Shown here piece after piece: positions 23,152-33,965 of a stretch of DNA of 64,000 nt (position 1 is its first letter; the number at the start of each line of letters is the position of its first letter). A model generated the notes under the pieces. The model did no database searches. It was not told the origin of the DNA and saw only the letters and a list, made by a program, of their open reading frames with translations. The position numbers and the translations under genes were made by a program. The stretch comes from Microbacterium lushaniae (GTDB lineage: Bacteria; Actinomycetota; Actinomycetes; Actinomycetales; Microbacteriaceae): contig NZ_CP044232.1 of the NCBI RefSeq assembly GCF_008727775.1, positions 496,001 to 560,000 of the forward strand. The letters run 5' to 3'.

Positions 23152-26100
23152 TGCGTCGCCGCAGGATCGCCGGCCTCGCCGCCGGAGCCGCCGCACTCGC
23201 TCTCGTGGCGGGCGTGAGCATCGTCTGGCCGGGCCTGGACGCCCAGGAGACGCCTGAGGTCGACGCGTCGGTGTGGGCGCTGCAGACGGCCGACGGCCGG
23301 CGGTACGCGCGCGTGAACACCGCGATCGGCGAGCTGGACACCGTGCGCAGCGTCAGCAACCCGACCGCCGTCGCGCAGTCGCCCGATGGCGCCTTCCTCT
23401 TCTCCGACAGCTACAGCAAGCTCACCCGGATCGACGAAGCCCTCCCCGCCGACCTGGATGAGGAGACCCTGCGCTCGTCGGAGTCGACACCGGCGGGCAC
23501 GACCGAGGTGCTGACCTCCGGCGACTTCGTGGCCTACCGCACCGACACCGGGGCCGTCCACGCCGGCCGGCTCTCCACCGCCGACGCCGCGCAGCTCGAC
23601 CCGTTCGCCTCGGCGGAGGACGAGGAGGAGGACGCTCCCGAGTACACCGCGGAGGCGGTGGCGGTCAACCGCGAGGGGCTCCTGTTCGCCTACTCGGCGA
23701 CGGACGGATCCGTGCTGCGCTACGACATCGCCGGCGACGAGGTGCGCGGTCGCGACCCGCTCACGGCCGAGATCGCCAGCCCGGTCCTCACCGCCGCCGG
23801 CGACACGTGGGCCCTCGTGGACCGCGAATCGGGTGAGGTGCACGTGCGCGGCCGCGAGGAGTCGGTGACGGTGGAGCTCTCCGGCGACATCGTCGTGGGA
23901 GAGCCCGACCCCGACGGGACCGACGTGTGGATCGCGGGGGAGAACGGGCTCGTGCGCGTCTCCGCCGACGGGGCCGTGAGCGTCGAGGTCGATCGTGGCG
24001 CCACGGTGCTCGGTACGCCGGCCGCGCCGATCGTGCACGAGGGCGAGACCTTCGCGGCGTGGCTCGGGCCCACCGACGGCGGCGGCACGCTGTGGAGCTC
24101 GCGGGCGGGGGAGACGGCGCTGGAGTACGGCGCGGAGTCGCTCGGCGACGAGCGGCGGCCGGTGTTCGTCGCGACCGGTGGGGCGGTGATCCTCAACGAG
24201 GTGCGCACGGGGTGGGTGTGGACCCTGCCCGACGGGCGGCTGGTGCCCTCCAGCCAGGACTGGTCGCTGGATGACCGCACCGACCCCGCAGCCGTCCCCA
24301 GCGAGGAGCAGCTGGCCGTCGTCATCGACCCGAAGCCACCGATCGCCGAACCCGACGCGTTCGGCGTGCGGGCGGGACGGCTGGCCACCCTCCCGGTGCT
24401 CCTGAACGACCACGATCCCAACGAGGACGTGCTGAGCATCGACCCCGCCTCGGTGACGGGCCTGGATCCCGGGTTCGGCACCGTGAGCGTCACCGACGAC
24501 GGCCAGCGCTTCGCCGTGCACGTCGCCCCCGGCGCATCCGGCAGCGCGACCTTCACGTACGGCGTCACCGACGGCACGACCGCCGACGGGATGGTGTCAC
24601 CGGCCACCACCGTCACCCTCACCGTCTCCGGCGGCGACGGCGCCCCGCAGTGGTGCGGCGTGGAGAAGTGCCTCGTGCCCTGGCCCGCACCCGAGGTCGC
24701 GCGCGGCGGCACCGTGACGGTGCCGGTGCTGCCCGGCTGGGTCGACCCCGACGGTGATCCGCTGCTGCTGCTGTCGGTGGAGAACCCCTCCGGCATCGGC
24801 ACGGTCGCCTCCTCGCCCGGCGGCGACGTGGTCTATCAGCACGCCGACGACGGCAGCGGCGGCGAGCAGCTCATCGAGCTGACCGTGAACGTCGCCGACA
24901 CCGCGGGACAGATCACCAGCAAGCCGCTCGTGGTGCGGGTGACCCCCTCGCCCGCGCTGAGCGTGCAGTCCTTCGCGCGCGTGGACACGGTGGAGGGCGG
25001 CATGACGATCGACGTCGCCCCGCACGTCACCGGGACGGCGGGCACGCTGTCGCTGACCTCGGTGCGCGTCCTGGACGACCGTGCCGCCACCGCGACCGTC
25101 GTGGGTGGCACGACGACGTTCGACTTCACCGCGGGCGAGCCTGGCACATTCCGCGTCGGTTTCACCGTCACCGACGGGGTCTCGGATGCCACGGGCACGG
25201 CGCGCATCACGATCCTCCCGCCCGACGCCCCCGCGCAGCTGGCCACCTCGCCCGTCGTCGCCTTCGTCCGCCCGCAGGAGGACGTCACGCTCGACGTGTT
25301 CGCCGCGGTGTCCAATCCCACGCGTCGCGTACTGCTGCTCAGCGACGTCGTGGCCTCCGCCGACGAGGGCGCGACGCTGTCGGTGGACGCGGTGGGGCAG
25401 AGCAACCTGCGCGTGTCGGGCACGACCGCCTCCGGCGGCGCGGGGCGCCTGGGCACGGTGTCGTACACCGTCAGCGACGGCACCGAAGACGCCGGGGCGC
25501 GCGTGGCCGGGGAGGCGACGGTGTACCTGCTGCCCCCGGCGCCGGAGCTGGCGCCCATCGCCGTGGACGACATCGTCACGGTGCGCGCCGGCGCCCAGGT
25601 CGACATCCCGGTGCTCGAGAACGACATCTCCCCGGCCGGGGGACGCCCGAGCCTGGACCCGTCGTCGGTCGCCTCGAGCGTGCCGGAGGCGCTGGCCTTC
25701 GCCTCCGGCGATCTGCTCCGCTACCTCGCGCCCACCGAGCCGGGCGACTACGGGGTGGAGTACTCCGTGTACACGACCGGATCCCCCTCCCTCGTGGACA
25801 CCGCGACCGTCCGCATCCGGGTGCTGCCCGACGACGCCAACCGCCCGCCGCTGCCGGCGACGCTGGAGGGGCGCGTGCTCAGCGGCGGCACGACGACGGT
25901 CGAGTTCGACGGCTTCGGCATGGACCCCGACGGCGACGTCGTGACGCTGGACCGCATCCTCACCCAGCCCGAGCGCGGGTCGGCCACGATCTCCGCCGAC
26001 GGCTCGTCGATCGTGTACTCCTCGCTGCCGGGCGACCGCGGGCAGGTGTCGTTCCGCTACCGCGCGGTGGATGCCTCGGGGGCGACGGGGGAGGGCACCG

Positions 26101-29100
26101 CCCGCATCGGCGTCCTGGACGCGCAGGCCAACCCGAGTCCCATCACCTTCACCGATTACGTGCAGGTGCAAGCCGGCGAGGACAACACGATCCGCATCAG
26201 CCCGCTCGCCAACGACATCGACCCCACGCAGGGATCCCTGACCCTCACCGATGTGCGCCCCGACCTGCCGGAGACCTTCGCCGACGACGGCAGCGACAAC
26301 CCCGAGTACGCGCGGCTGAAGGAGCAGATCCTCTCCGTCACCGACACCGGCGTCGTCCTGGCCGCCGGGGCGCTGCCCGGCACGATGTCGTTCCTCTACG
26401 ACGTCGAATCCGACTCGGGGAACACCGGTCGCGGCCTCATCGTCGTCAAGGTCGTGCGCGAGAGCGTGCCGGACCACCCGATCGTCTCGGACACCGTGCT
26501 CACGGCGGAGAACCGCGAGGAGTTCATCTCGGGGGTCGACGTGCTCACCGGCAAGGCGACGTGGTCGCGTGGCGACGTCGACGACCTCGAGGTGAGCCTG
26601 TGGGGCGAGCCGGAGGGCGTCGGATTGAGCGGGCGCGAGCTCAGCGGCGATCTGCCGGCCACCACGCGCCTGATCCCCTTCGCCGTCCACGGGGTCGTCG
26701 GCGAGGAGGAGATCACGACGTACGCGTTCCTGCGCGTACCCGGTGACGACGACCTGTCGCTCTCCCTGCGCTCGGGGACGGCGCCGCAGGAGGTGCCCGA
26801 ACTGGAGTCGGTCGCCTTCGACATGGCCGACCTGGTGGCCCTGCCCCGCGGGGCCGAGCTGGAGGTGGGGACGGATGTCAGCGCCTCGGGCGCGCGGCCG
26901 GAGGCGGCGTGCGCCCTGGAGGCCGGCACGCGCGTGCGCTACGACGCGGGGGCCGGGGCGCCGTGGACCGACGCGTGTCAGGTGCCCGTGCGTCTGGCCG
27001 GCACCGAGGAGTGGACGTACCTGTCGGTGCCGATCACGGTCGCCGCCCGCGATCCGCAGCCCGAGCTGCGCCCTGCCTCCCTCACGGTGGGGCCGGGCGA
27101 GACGGCCACGTTCGACCTGCGCGAGATGACCACGTGGCAGCTGGCGCGCGAGGACTGGGGCGCCATCCAGTACACCCTGGAGTACGGCGGCCCCGCGTTC
27201 GAGGTCACGCTTTCGGGGTCGACCGTCACCGTCGTGGGCGCCGACCGGGCGACACCGGGCAGCGAGAGCGCGGCGATCGTCGGGGTGAGCAGTCATCCCG
27301 CCGTCGCCCCCGCCCGACTCCTGCTGCGCGTGGGGGCCGCGCCCTCGACCCTCCCCCAGGGCGGGTCGGTCACGCAGCAGTGCTCGCAGGCGTCGGGGAC
27401 CTCCTGCACGATCCCCGTCATCGGCGCCGGCGGCGAAGTGAATCCGCTGCCGCGCACGCCGCTGGAAGTGGTCGACGTCCGCCCCACCGGCGCGTGCGTG
27501 GGCGTGAGCTTCCAGGTCGCCTCGGCCGGGGCGGTGGCGGCGTCGTGGACACCGGATGCGCCGGGGGCGACGTGCACCGCGACATTCTCCGTGCGCGACG
27601 CGCAGGGACGCACCACCGCCTCCGAGCGCGACGGCCGCATCCTGCTCGACCTCCAGGGCTACCCCAAGGCGCCCGCCGGTGTCCGCCAGAGCGCCTACGC
27701 CGACGGGACCGTGACGCTGCGCGTCGACGCGGGCGAATCGCGCCTGGCCTACCCCGGGCTCAGCGGCTTCGTCGTGCGCAGCGGCGGCGCCGAGGTGGCC
27801 CGCTGCTCGGCGGACGGCGTGTGCCCGGTCATCTCCGCGCCCAACGGGGAGCAGCGCACGTACGAGGCGTGGGCCGTGAACGCCGTCGGCGAATCCCGCA
27901 CGAGCGTGCGCACGATCGCGTGGGCGTACGACGTCCCCGCGACCCCGGGGAGCGTGGATTGGCAGCCCGTGCCCAACGGCGACGCCGGCGGCGTCATCGC
28001 CCTGACCATCGGCGGCATCGACTCGGCCGAGACCGGGTTCCTGCGGATCCAGAGCGCGACCGGTGTCTCGCGGGACGTCGAGGTGCGAGTGGGGCAGGAC
28101 TCCGTCTCGCTGGACCGCTTCGAGATCGGCTCGAACGCGGCGACGGCCGTCACCGTGACGCCGTTCTCGCGTTTCGACACTCCTCCGGGCCTCGGGGGTG
28201 CCGCGTCGGGTCAGGCCCGCACGATCACGGCCAACGGCATCGGCGCCCCGGCCAACCTGTCGCTGGTGCTGGTTGCCCGATCCACCGGCGACGACAGCGC
28301 GGCGGTCACCGCGACCGCGCGAGCAGACCTCAACGGCGCCGGCTCCCGACTGCTCTTCGACATCGTCCCCGCGAACCAGGCGGGACGGTGCGACCCGCGC
28401 ACGGCGGGGTCACCCGCCTACACCGAGGAGTTCACCGGACTCGAAGCGGGCGAGGTGTACGAGTACGTGGCGTGCGTGGTCTCCGAACGCAACGGACAGC
28501 GCTTCGGCGACGCCGAGGCGCGCAGCTCGATCCAGATCCAGATCGCCCGGGATCCGCGCGGGTGGAGCTACGCGGTGAACTCGCGCCCGGACGTGTCGGG
28601 CCAGCGTGCGGAGTGGCGGATGGGCGAGCCCCGGTCGGATGACCGCATTCCGCGCGGCTACCAGCCGGAGTTCTCCGGGTGGCCCAGCAGCGTCTTCAAC
28701 AGCGACCCCGGCATCACCGTGCGTTACGTGCGCAACGAAGCCGGATGGCAGCCCTCCGGGTCGGTCGCCGTACCGCCCGCATCCGGCAGCGCCCCGTACC
28801 AGGTGGCGATCGAATGGGGCGTGACCAGCTGCGTCGGGGGGTCACCGCTCGCGGTGGGCAAGACCGCAGGGCCGGGCACGGTGACCGCCGACACGCAGTC
28901 CCTCCTCATCCGGTACTTCGATGCCCGGAACATCCTCGTCATCCCGGACACTGCCGGCACCGTGCCGGTGCGCGCGGTCCGGGTCGAGAACATCCCGGTG
29001 ACCGCGTCGGTGGGGCAGTGGGGCCTGGGCGATGCCCGCGGGTCCGCGTCCTTCGGCAGCTGCGATCCCAACCTGCCCCCGGAGCCGCAACCCACGCCGA

Positions 29101-29126
29101 CCCCGACCGACCCAACGACCCCCTGA
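23151..29126 (+). CDS. Giant secreted/membrane-anchored Ig-like and fibronectin-like domain protein
   Basis: 1991-aa cell-surface protein. An N-terminal helix (residues about 5-28) anchors or exports it. Residues about 35-370 look like a beta-propeller-type sensor region. From about 390 on, bacterial Ig-like modules repeat, recognisable by cores such as TLPVLLNDHDPNED, DIPVLENDISP and ISPLANDIDPT. Two or three fibronectin-III-like modules (for example APAGVRQSAYADGTVTLRV near residue 1506) precede a Pro/Thr-rich C-terminus. There is no LPXTG motif and no second helix. Its gene overlaps the kinase gene by 1 nt. Role unknown; a surface scaffold or ligand sensor for the kinase is an inference from gene order. 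Confidence 0.88.
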   Translation: MRRRRIAGLAAGAAALALVAGVSIVWPGLDAQETPEVDASVWALQTADGRRYARVNTAIGELDTVRSVSNPTAVAQSPDGAFLFSDSYSKLTRIDEALPADLDEETLRSSESTPAGTTEVLTSGDFVAYRTDTGAVHAGRLSTADAAQLDPFASAEDEEEDAPEYTAEAVAVNREGLLFAYSATDGSVLRYDIAGDEVRGRDPLTAEIASPVLTAAGDTWALVDRESGEVHVRGREESVTVELSGDIVVGEPDPDGTDVWIAGENGLVRVSADGAVSVEVDRGATVLGTPAAPIVHEGETFAAWLGPTDGGGTLWSSRAGETALEYGAESLGDERRPVFVATGGAVILNEVRTGWVWTLPDGRLVPSSQDWSLDDRTDPAAVPSEEQLAVVIDPKPPIAEPDAFGVRAGRLATLPVLLNDHDPNEDVLSIDPASVTGLDPGFGTVSVTDDGQRFAVHVAPGASGSATFTYGVTDGTTADGMVSPATTVTLTVSGGDGAPQWCGVEKCLVPWPAPEVARGGTVTVPVLPGWVDPDGDPLLLLSVENPSGIGTVASSPGGDVVYQHADDGSGGEQLIELTVNVADTAGQITSKPLVVRVTPSPALSVQSFARVDTVEGGMTIDVAPHVTGTAGTLSLTSVRVLDDRAATATVVGGTTTFDFTAGEPGTFRVGFTVTDGVSDATGTARITILPPDAPAQLATSPVVAFVRPQEDVTLDVFAAVSNPTRRVLLLSDVVASADEGATLSVDAVGQSNLRVSGTTASGGAGRLGTVSYTVSDGTEDAGARVAGEATVYLLPPAPELAPIAVDDIVTVRAGAQVDIPVLENDISPAGGRPSLDPSSVASSVPEALAFASGDLLRYLAPTEPGDYGVEYSVYTTGSPSLVDTATVRIRVLPDDANRPPLPATLEGRVLSGGTTTVEFDGFGMDPDGDVVTLDRILTQPERGSATISADGSSIVYSSLPGDRGQVSFRYRAVDASGATGEGTARIGVLDAQANPSPITFTDYVQVQAGEDNTIRISPLANDIDPTQGSLTLTDVRPDLPETFADDGSDNPEYARLKEQILSVTDTGVVLAAGALPGTMSFLYDVESDSGNTGRGLIVVKVVRESVPDHPIVSDTVLTAENREEFISGVDVLTGKATWSRGDVDDLEVSLWGEPEGVGLSGRELSGDLPATTRLIPFAVHGVVGEEEITTYAFLRVPGDDDLSLSLRSGTAPQEVPELESVAFDMADLVALPRGAELEVGTDVSASGARPEAACALEAGTRVRYDAGAGAPWTDACQVPVRLAGTEEWTYLSVPITVAARDPQPELRPASLTVGPGETATFDLREMTTWQLAREDWGAIQYTLEYGGPAFEVTLSGSTVTVVGADRATPGSESAAIVGVSSHPAVAPARLLLRVGAAPSTLPQGGSVTQQCSQASGTSCTIPVIGAGGEVNPLPRTPLEVVDVRPTGACVGVSFQVASAGAVAASWTPDAPGATCTATFSVRDAQGRTTASERDGRILLDLQGYPKAPAGVRQSAYADGTVTLRVDAGESRLAYPGLSGFVVRSGGAEVARCSADGVCPVISAPNGEQRTYEAWAVNAVGESRTSVRTIAWAYDVPATPGSVDWQPVPNGDAGGVIALTIGGIDSAETGFLRIQSATGVSRDVEVRVGQDSVSLDRFEIGSNAATAVTVTPFSRFDTPPGLGGAASGQARTITANGIGAPANLSLVLVARSTGDDSAAVTATARADLNGAGSRLLFDIVPANQAGRCDPRTAGSPAYTEEFTGLEAGEVYEYVACVVSERNGQRFGDAEARSSIQIQIARDPRGWSYAVNSRPDVSGQRAEWRMGEPRSDDRIPRGYQPEFSGWPSSVFNSDPGITVRYVRNEAGWQPSGSVAVPPASGSAPYQVAIEWGVTSCVGGSPLAVGKTAGPGTVTADTQSLLIRYFDARNILVIPDTAGTVPVRAVRVENIPVTASVGQWGLGDARGSASFGSCDPNLPPEPQPTPTPTDPTTP

Positions 29127-29162
29127 CCTCCGCCCCACCGCACCGACTGAAGGACCCCACCG

Positions 29163-30128
29163 ATGACCCTCACCCAGGAGCAGGCCACCTGGTTCGCCAC
29201 GACGTTCGGCCAGCTCGCCGACAACGTCGAGCGCGCCGTCCTCGGAAAGCGCCACATCGTGGAGCTCGTGCTGACCGCGATGCTCAGCGACGGCCACGTG
29301 CTGCTGGAGGACGTGCCCGGCACCGGCAAGACCTCGCTCGCGCGCGCGATCGCGCAGTCGGTGCAGGGCACCAACACGCGCATCCAGTTCACGCCCGACC
29401 TGCTCCCCGGTGACATCACCGGCATCACCGTGTACGACCAGAAGACCGGTGAGTTCGAGTTCCACTCCGGCCCCGTCTTCGCCAACATCGTCCTGGCCGA
29501 CGAGATCAACCGCGCGAGCCCCAAGACCCAGTCCGCGCTCCTCGAGGTCATGGAGGAGGGTCGTGTCACGATCGACGGCGTGACGCGGCCGGTGGGGGTG
29601 CCGTTCCTCGTCCTGGCGACCCAGAACCCCGTCGAACAGGCCGGGACCTACCGGCTCCCCGAGGCGCAGCTCGACCGCTTCATGATGCGCACCTCGCTCG
29701 GCTACCCCGACCATGCCGCGACGGTGCGGATCCTCGACGGCGGCTCCACGGCCACGGCGGAGCTGACCCCGGTCATCACGCCGCAGGCGCTCGTGGGCAT
29801 GGCCGACCTCGCCGCCGACACGTACGTGGACGCGCTCGTGCTGGACTACATCGCGCGCCTGGTGGATGCCACGCGCTCGGCGGACGAGGTGCGCCTGGGT
29901 GTCAGCATCCGCGGTGCCCTCGCCCTCACGCGCGCCTCGCGCGCCCGCGCGGCGTCGCAGGCGCGCACCTACGTCACCCCCGACGACGTCAAGGCGCTCG
30001 CCGTCGCGGTGCTCTCGCACCGCCTGATCCTGCACCCCGAGGCCGAGTTCGACGGCGTCACGCCCGAAGCCGTCATCGGGCAGGTGCTCCTCGACGTCGC
30101 GCCGCCCACCCAGCGCGAGGCGGTATGA
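29163..30128 (+). CDS. MoxR-family AAA+ ATPase
   Basis: 321-aa cytoplasmic ATPase, a chaperone-like partner of VWA proteins. Walker A is DVPGTGKTS near residue 51, Walker B with the MoxR signature is LADEINRASPKTQSAL near residues 110-125, and the sensor 1 region is LATQNP near residue 152. The C-terminal lid contains VSIRGALALTRASRA. MoxR proteins are typically encoded with a DUF58 (VWA-like) protein, exactly as here (ATGA overlap with the next gene). It probably remodels or activates the DUF58 or transglutaminase-like partner. Confidence 0.94.
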   Translation: MTLTQEQATWFATTFGQLADNVERAVLGKRHIVELVLTAMLSDGHVLLEDVPGTGKTSLARAIAQSVQGTNTRIQFTPDLLPGDITGITVYDQKTGEFEFHSGPVFANIVLADEINRASPKTQSALLEVMEEGRVTIDGVTRPVGVPFLVLATQNPVEQAGTYRLPEAQLDRFMMRTSLGYPDHAATVRILDGGSTATAELTPVITPQALVGMADLAADTYVDALVLDYIARLVDATRSADEVRLGVSIRGALALTRASRARAASQARTYVTPDDVKALAVAVLSHRLILHPEAEFDGVTPEAVIGQVLLDVAPPTQREAV

Positions 30129-31495
30129 CCCCGACCGAGGCAGGCCTCACGCGCACGTCGTTCTCGTCCACCGCGACGGCGTCGCGCACGTCGGTGACCT
30201 CCACCACGACGGCGCGGCGCGGACGCGGGCTCGTCCGTGCGGTCGTGTGGGCGACGGCGGCGTGGCGGGCGCTCGTGCGCGCGGTCGCCGCCGCCGTGCG
30301 CTGGTGCGCCGGCACGGTGCGCCCGGCGGGCGCGCTCGTGGTCGTGGCGGCCACCGCGGGCCTGGTCCTCGGGATGGTGTTCGGATGGGTGGAGTGGATG
30401 GTCGCGGGCGCGGCGGCCCTCGTACTGCTGGTGATGAGCGTGCCCTTCCTCTTCGGCGCGCGCGCGTACGACGTCGACCTCAGCCTCGCCCACGAGCGGA
30501 TCGTGGCCGGCCAGGGGGTCGAGGGCGAGATCGTCGTGCGCAACCATGGACGGCGCATCGCCCTGCCCGGCCGCCTGGACATCCCCGTCGGTCGCGGCCT
30601 GGTGGAATTCGGCGTTCCGCTGCTGCGACCGGGGCACACCGTCGCGCAGCCGCTGGAGATCCCAGCCCTGCCCCGCGGCATCGTCCGCGTGGGGCCGGTG
30701 ACGACGGTGCGCAGCGACCCGCTCGGGCTGCTCCGCCGCGAGCACGCCTTCCCCGACCAGCACGAGCTGTACGTGCACCCGCGCACCGTGGGCCTGCCCT
30801 CCACGAGCGCCGGTCTCATCCGCGACCTGGAGGGCAACCCCACGCGGCGGCTCGTGAACGCCGACATGTCCTTCCACGCCATCCGCGAGTACGCCCCCGG
30901 TGACGCGCAGCGCCAGGTGCACTGGAAATCCACCGCCAAGACCGGCCGGCTCATGGTGCGCCAGTTCGAGGAGTCGCGCCGCTCGCGCATGGCGGTGGTG
31001 CTGGGCACGGCGCAGCAGGAGTACTCCGACGCCGACGAGTTCGAGCTCGCCGTCAGCGCCGCCGCATCCCTGGGCCTGCGCGCGGTGCGCGACGCGCGCG
31101 ACCTCGACATCGTGATCGGCTCGGAGATCCCGCGCGTCGTGCGCGGTCGCCTGCGCGCCATCCAGCACATCCCCACCGTCGCCCCGCGTCCCATGCTCGA
31201 CGGGTTCAGCGCCGTCAACCGGCTCGAGAACACCATGAACATCGAGGACATCTGCCGCCTCACCTCCGAGGCCAACGAGCGCCTGTCGATCGCGTTCGTC
31301 GTGGTCGGCTCCCTCGTCCCGCTCGTGCGGCTGCGGCAGGCCGCCCTCGCCTTCCCCCTCGACACCACCGTCGTCGCTGTGATGTGCGACGAGCACGCCC
31401 ACCCCCGCATGCAGTCGCTGCCGGGCATCTCCGTCCTCACGATCGGCACGATCGAGGATCTGTCGGGCCTGCTCCTGCGGGGAGCTGCGTCGTGA
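30125..31495 (+). CDS. DUF58 domain-containing membrane protein
   Basis: 456-aa protein. After a Thr/Arg-rich N-terminus, two membrane helices lie near residues 68-110. A cytoplasmic or surface beta-domain and then the DUF58 region follow, with the family signature REYAPGDAQRQVHWKSTAK near residues 255-273. DUF58 is related to VWA domains and is the usual MoxR partner. It overlaps both neighbours by 4 nt, which indicates one tightly coupled complex of MoxR, DUF58 and transglutaminase-like protein. Confidence 0.92.
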   Translation: MTPTEAGLTRTSFSSTATASRTSVTSTTTARRGRGLVRAVVWATAAWRALVRAVAAAVRWCAGTVRPAGALVVVAATAGLVLGMVFGWVEWMVAGAAALVLLVMSVPFLFGARAYDVDLSLAHERIVAGQGVEGEIVVRNHGRRIALPGRLDIPVGRGLVEFGVPLLRPGHTVAQPLEIPALPRGIVRVGPVTTVRSDPLGLLRREHAFPDQHELYVHPRTVGLPSTSAGLIRDLEGNPTRRLVNADMSFHAIREYAPGDAQRQVHWKSTAKTGRLMVRQFEESRRSRMAVVLGTAQQEYSDADEFELAVSAAASLGLRAVRDARDLDIVIGSEIPRVVRGRLRAIQHIPTVAPRPMLDGFSAVNRLENTMNIEDICRLTSEANERLSIAFVVVGSLVPLVRLRQAALAFPLDTTVVAVMCDEHAHPRMQSLPGISVLTIGTIEDLSGLLLRGAAS

Positions 31496-33965
31496 CCGCG
31501 CGGCGCGTGGCCGGGGGATCCGTCTTCGTCGGCGTCACCGCCGTCGCCGCGGCGGTCGCGGCGTGGCCGGTGTACGCCTCGTGGCAGTTCGCCGTCCTCG
31601 CCGCGGTGGCAGCGGCCGTGGGCGCCGGCATCGCCGCGCTGGTGTTCCGGCGACGGTGGAGCCCGTGGCGGACGGCCGCCCTGCTGGCCGGGGCGTTCAT
31701 CCTGCTGTGCGTGCCGCTGGCCGTGCCCGCGCGGCTGGGCGGCCCCGTCGACCTCCTCCGCGGCCTGGGGGAGGCCGCCGCCGGCGTCGTCCTGGCGTGG
31801 AAGGACCTCATCACCGTCGACCTTCCGGTGGGGGCGTACCGCAACCTGCTCGTCCCGGCGCTGGTGATCTTCCTGGCCGGCACGTGCGGGGCCCTGCTGC
31901 TGTCGTGGCGCAGCGACCGCTGGGCGATCGCCGCCGTCCCCGTCGGGTTCGGGATGCTGGGATTCGGGCTGTTCTTCGGACGCACCGAGGTCAGCGACCC
32001 CCTGCGGGTGGGTGCGGTGACCCTGTACGCGCCGGCTGAGACGCTCCTGGGAGTGGTCGGGCTGCTGTCGGCGGTGCTGTGGCTGGCGTGGCGGACGCAC
32101 GACGAGCGCGTGCGGGCGCTGTACCGCGCGGCCACCGCGAGCGGCGTACGGGTCTCGCGACGCCCCTCGCGCACCGACCGGCGCCGCACGGCGCTGGGGG
32201 CGGCGATGGTCTCGCTCGCGCTCGTGGCCGCCGTCGCGATCGTGCCGTGGGCCGCACGCGGCGCCGACCGCGATGTGCTGCGTTCGGCGGCCGGACCCGA
32301 GCGCGAGATCGCCGCCGCCGTCAGCCCGCTCACGCAGTACCGCGCGCTGTTCGCCCCCGAGCGCGCCGACGACGTGCTGTTCCGCGTGTCGGGGGAGGGC
32401 CGGCTCCCCGAACGCGTGCGGGTGGCGACGCTCGACACGTACGACGGCGAGACGTTCCGTGCTGGCAGCGGTGACCCCGGGGCATCCGCGTCGTTCGTAC
32501 GGGTGCCGGCGGCGCTGGATGCCGGCGAGGGGGCCGCGGTCGAAGCGGAGATCGCGATCGAGGCGCTTGAGGGCATCTGGCTGCCCACGGTCGGGCGGGT
32601 GTCGTCGGTGGAGTTCGCCGGAGAGCGCGCCGCGGCCCTCGCCGACCGCTTCTACTACAGCGCCCACGCCCAGGCCGGCGTCGTGACCGCCGGGGCGGGG
32701 CCCGCGACGGCGACACGTACCGCGTGCGCGCCGTCGAACCGCCCGCGGCCGATCTGGCCGCCCTCGAGGCGCCCGGCTACGACGCGTCGGCGCTGCCGGC
32801 GCCGGACAACCTCGTGCGGTGGGTCGAGGAGCACGCGACGGGTTCGGACGGCGCGGCCCTCGCGGGCCTCGTGGAGCTGCTGCGCGAGCGCGGCTTCCTC
32901 AGCCACGCGCTGGCGATCGACGAGGATGCGCCGCCGTCGTGGATGCCCGAGCTCGCGCCCTACACGTTCCAGCCCAGCGCCGCGGGGCACTCCCTCGCCC
33001 GCATCGACACGATGTTCGCGCGTCTGCTCGAACGCGAGAGCGACCCGCGGGCAGCCGCATCCGGGAACTTCGTCGCCGCCGTGGGCGATGAGGAGCAGTT
33101 CGCCGTGGCCACCGCGCTCATCGCGCGCGAGCTGGGATTCCCCGCGCGCGTCGTGCTGGGCGCGCGGCTGAGCGCCGCCGACACCGGCGTCTTCACCTGC
33201 GAGGACGGCGTGTGCCGCGCGCAGGACCTTTCGGTGTGGACGGAGGTCCGCGACGTGGACGGGGCCTGGACCGCCGTCGACGTCACGCCGCAGTGGAGCC
33301 GGCCCCCGAGCCTGGAGGTGACCGAGCAGCGCGACCCGGAGAACGTCACCGAGGTGCGCCCCGACACCGTCGAGGAGGTCGTGCCGCCCGAGCCCGTGCA
33401 GGAGGACACCGCGCGCGATGACGACGGCGACGACGGCGCGGGATGGGACCTGTCGTGGCTGTGGCCGATCCTGCGGATCGTGGGAACAGTCCTGCTCATC
33501 CTTCTGGTGATCCTGGGGCCGTTCCTCCTCATCGTCGCCGCGAAGGCGGTGCGTCGGCGGGGTCGGCGCCTCGCCCCCGACGCAGTCCAGCGGATCGCCG
33601 GCGGCTGGGACGAGTACGTCGACGCGGGCACGGACGCCGGGCGCGCCGCGCCGCCCGCCGGCACGCGACCCGAGCTCGCCGCAGCGTTCGCCACACCCGC
33701 CGGCGCCCACCTGGCGGCGGAGGCCGATCGGGCGGTGTTCTCGAGCGAGACGGCGACGCTGGATGACGCGGAGGAGTTCTGGCGCATCGTGGATGACGAG
33801 CGACGCGCGCTGACGCGCGGCGCAGGATTCCGGCGCAGCATCCTCGCGGCCCTATCTTTGAGATCATTCGTCCGCGTCGTCGCGCCGCGGGCGACGGAGC
33901 GGATAGCTCGCATCGTTGAGAGGGGGAAGCGCCGGCGGCTGAGCCGCGGGCGCGAAACGTCATGA
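31492..33965 (+). CDS. Transglutaminase-like (TgpA-type) membrane protein, frameshifted, catalytic residues replaced
   Basis: About 824 aa once a single missing base near 32692-32705 (a GGGG-C-GGGG-CCC tract) is restored. The N-terminal half up to about 32700 and the C-terminal half from about 32706 lie in different frames. Five to six N-terminal helices, an external domain, the transglutaminase-like core and a last helix (WPILRIVGTVLLILLVILGP) can be seen. In the core the normal GDC motif reads GDEEQFA (Glu codon 33090-33092 at the Cys position) and the HAW motif reads SVWTEV (Ser at 33231). Only the Asp (33279-33281) remains. The domain is therefore probably non-enzymatic. The GTG start overlaps the DUF58 stop. 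Confidence 0.85.
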
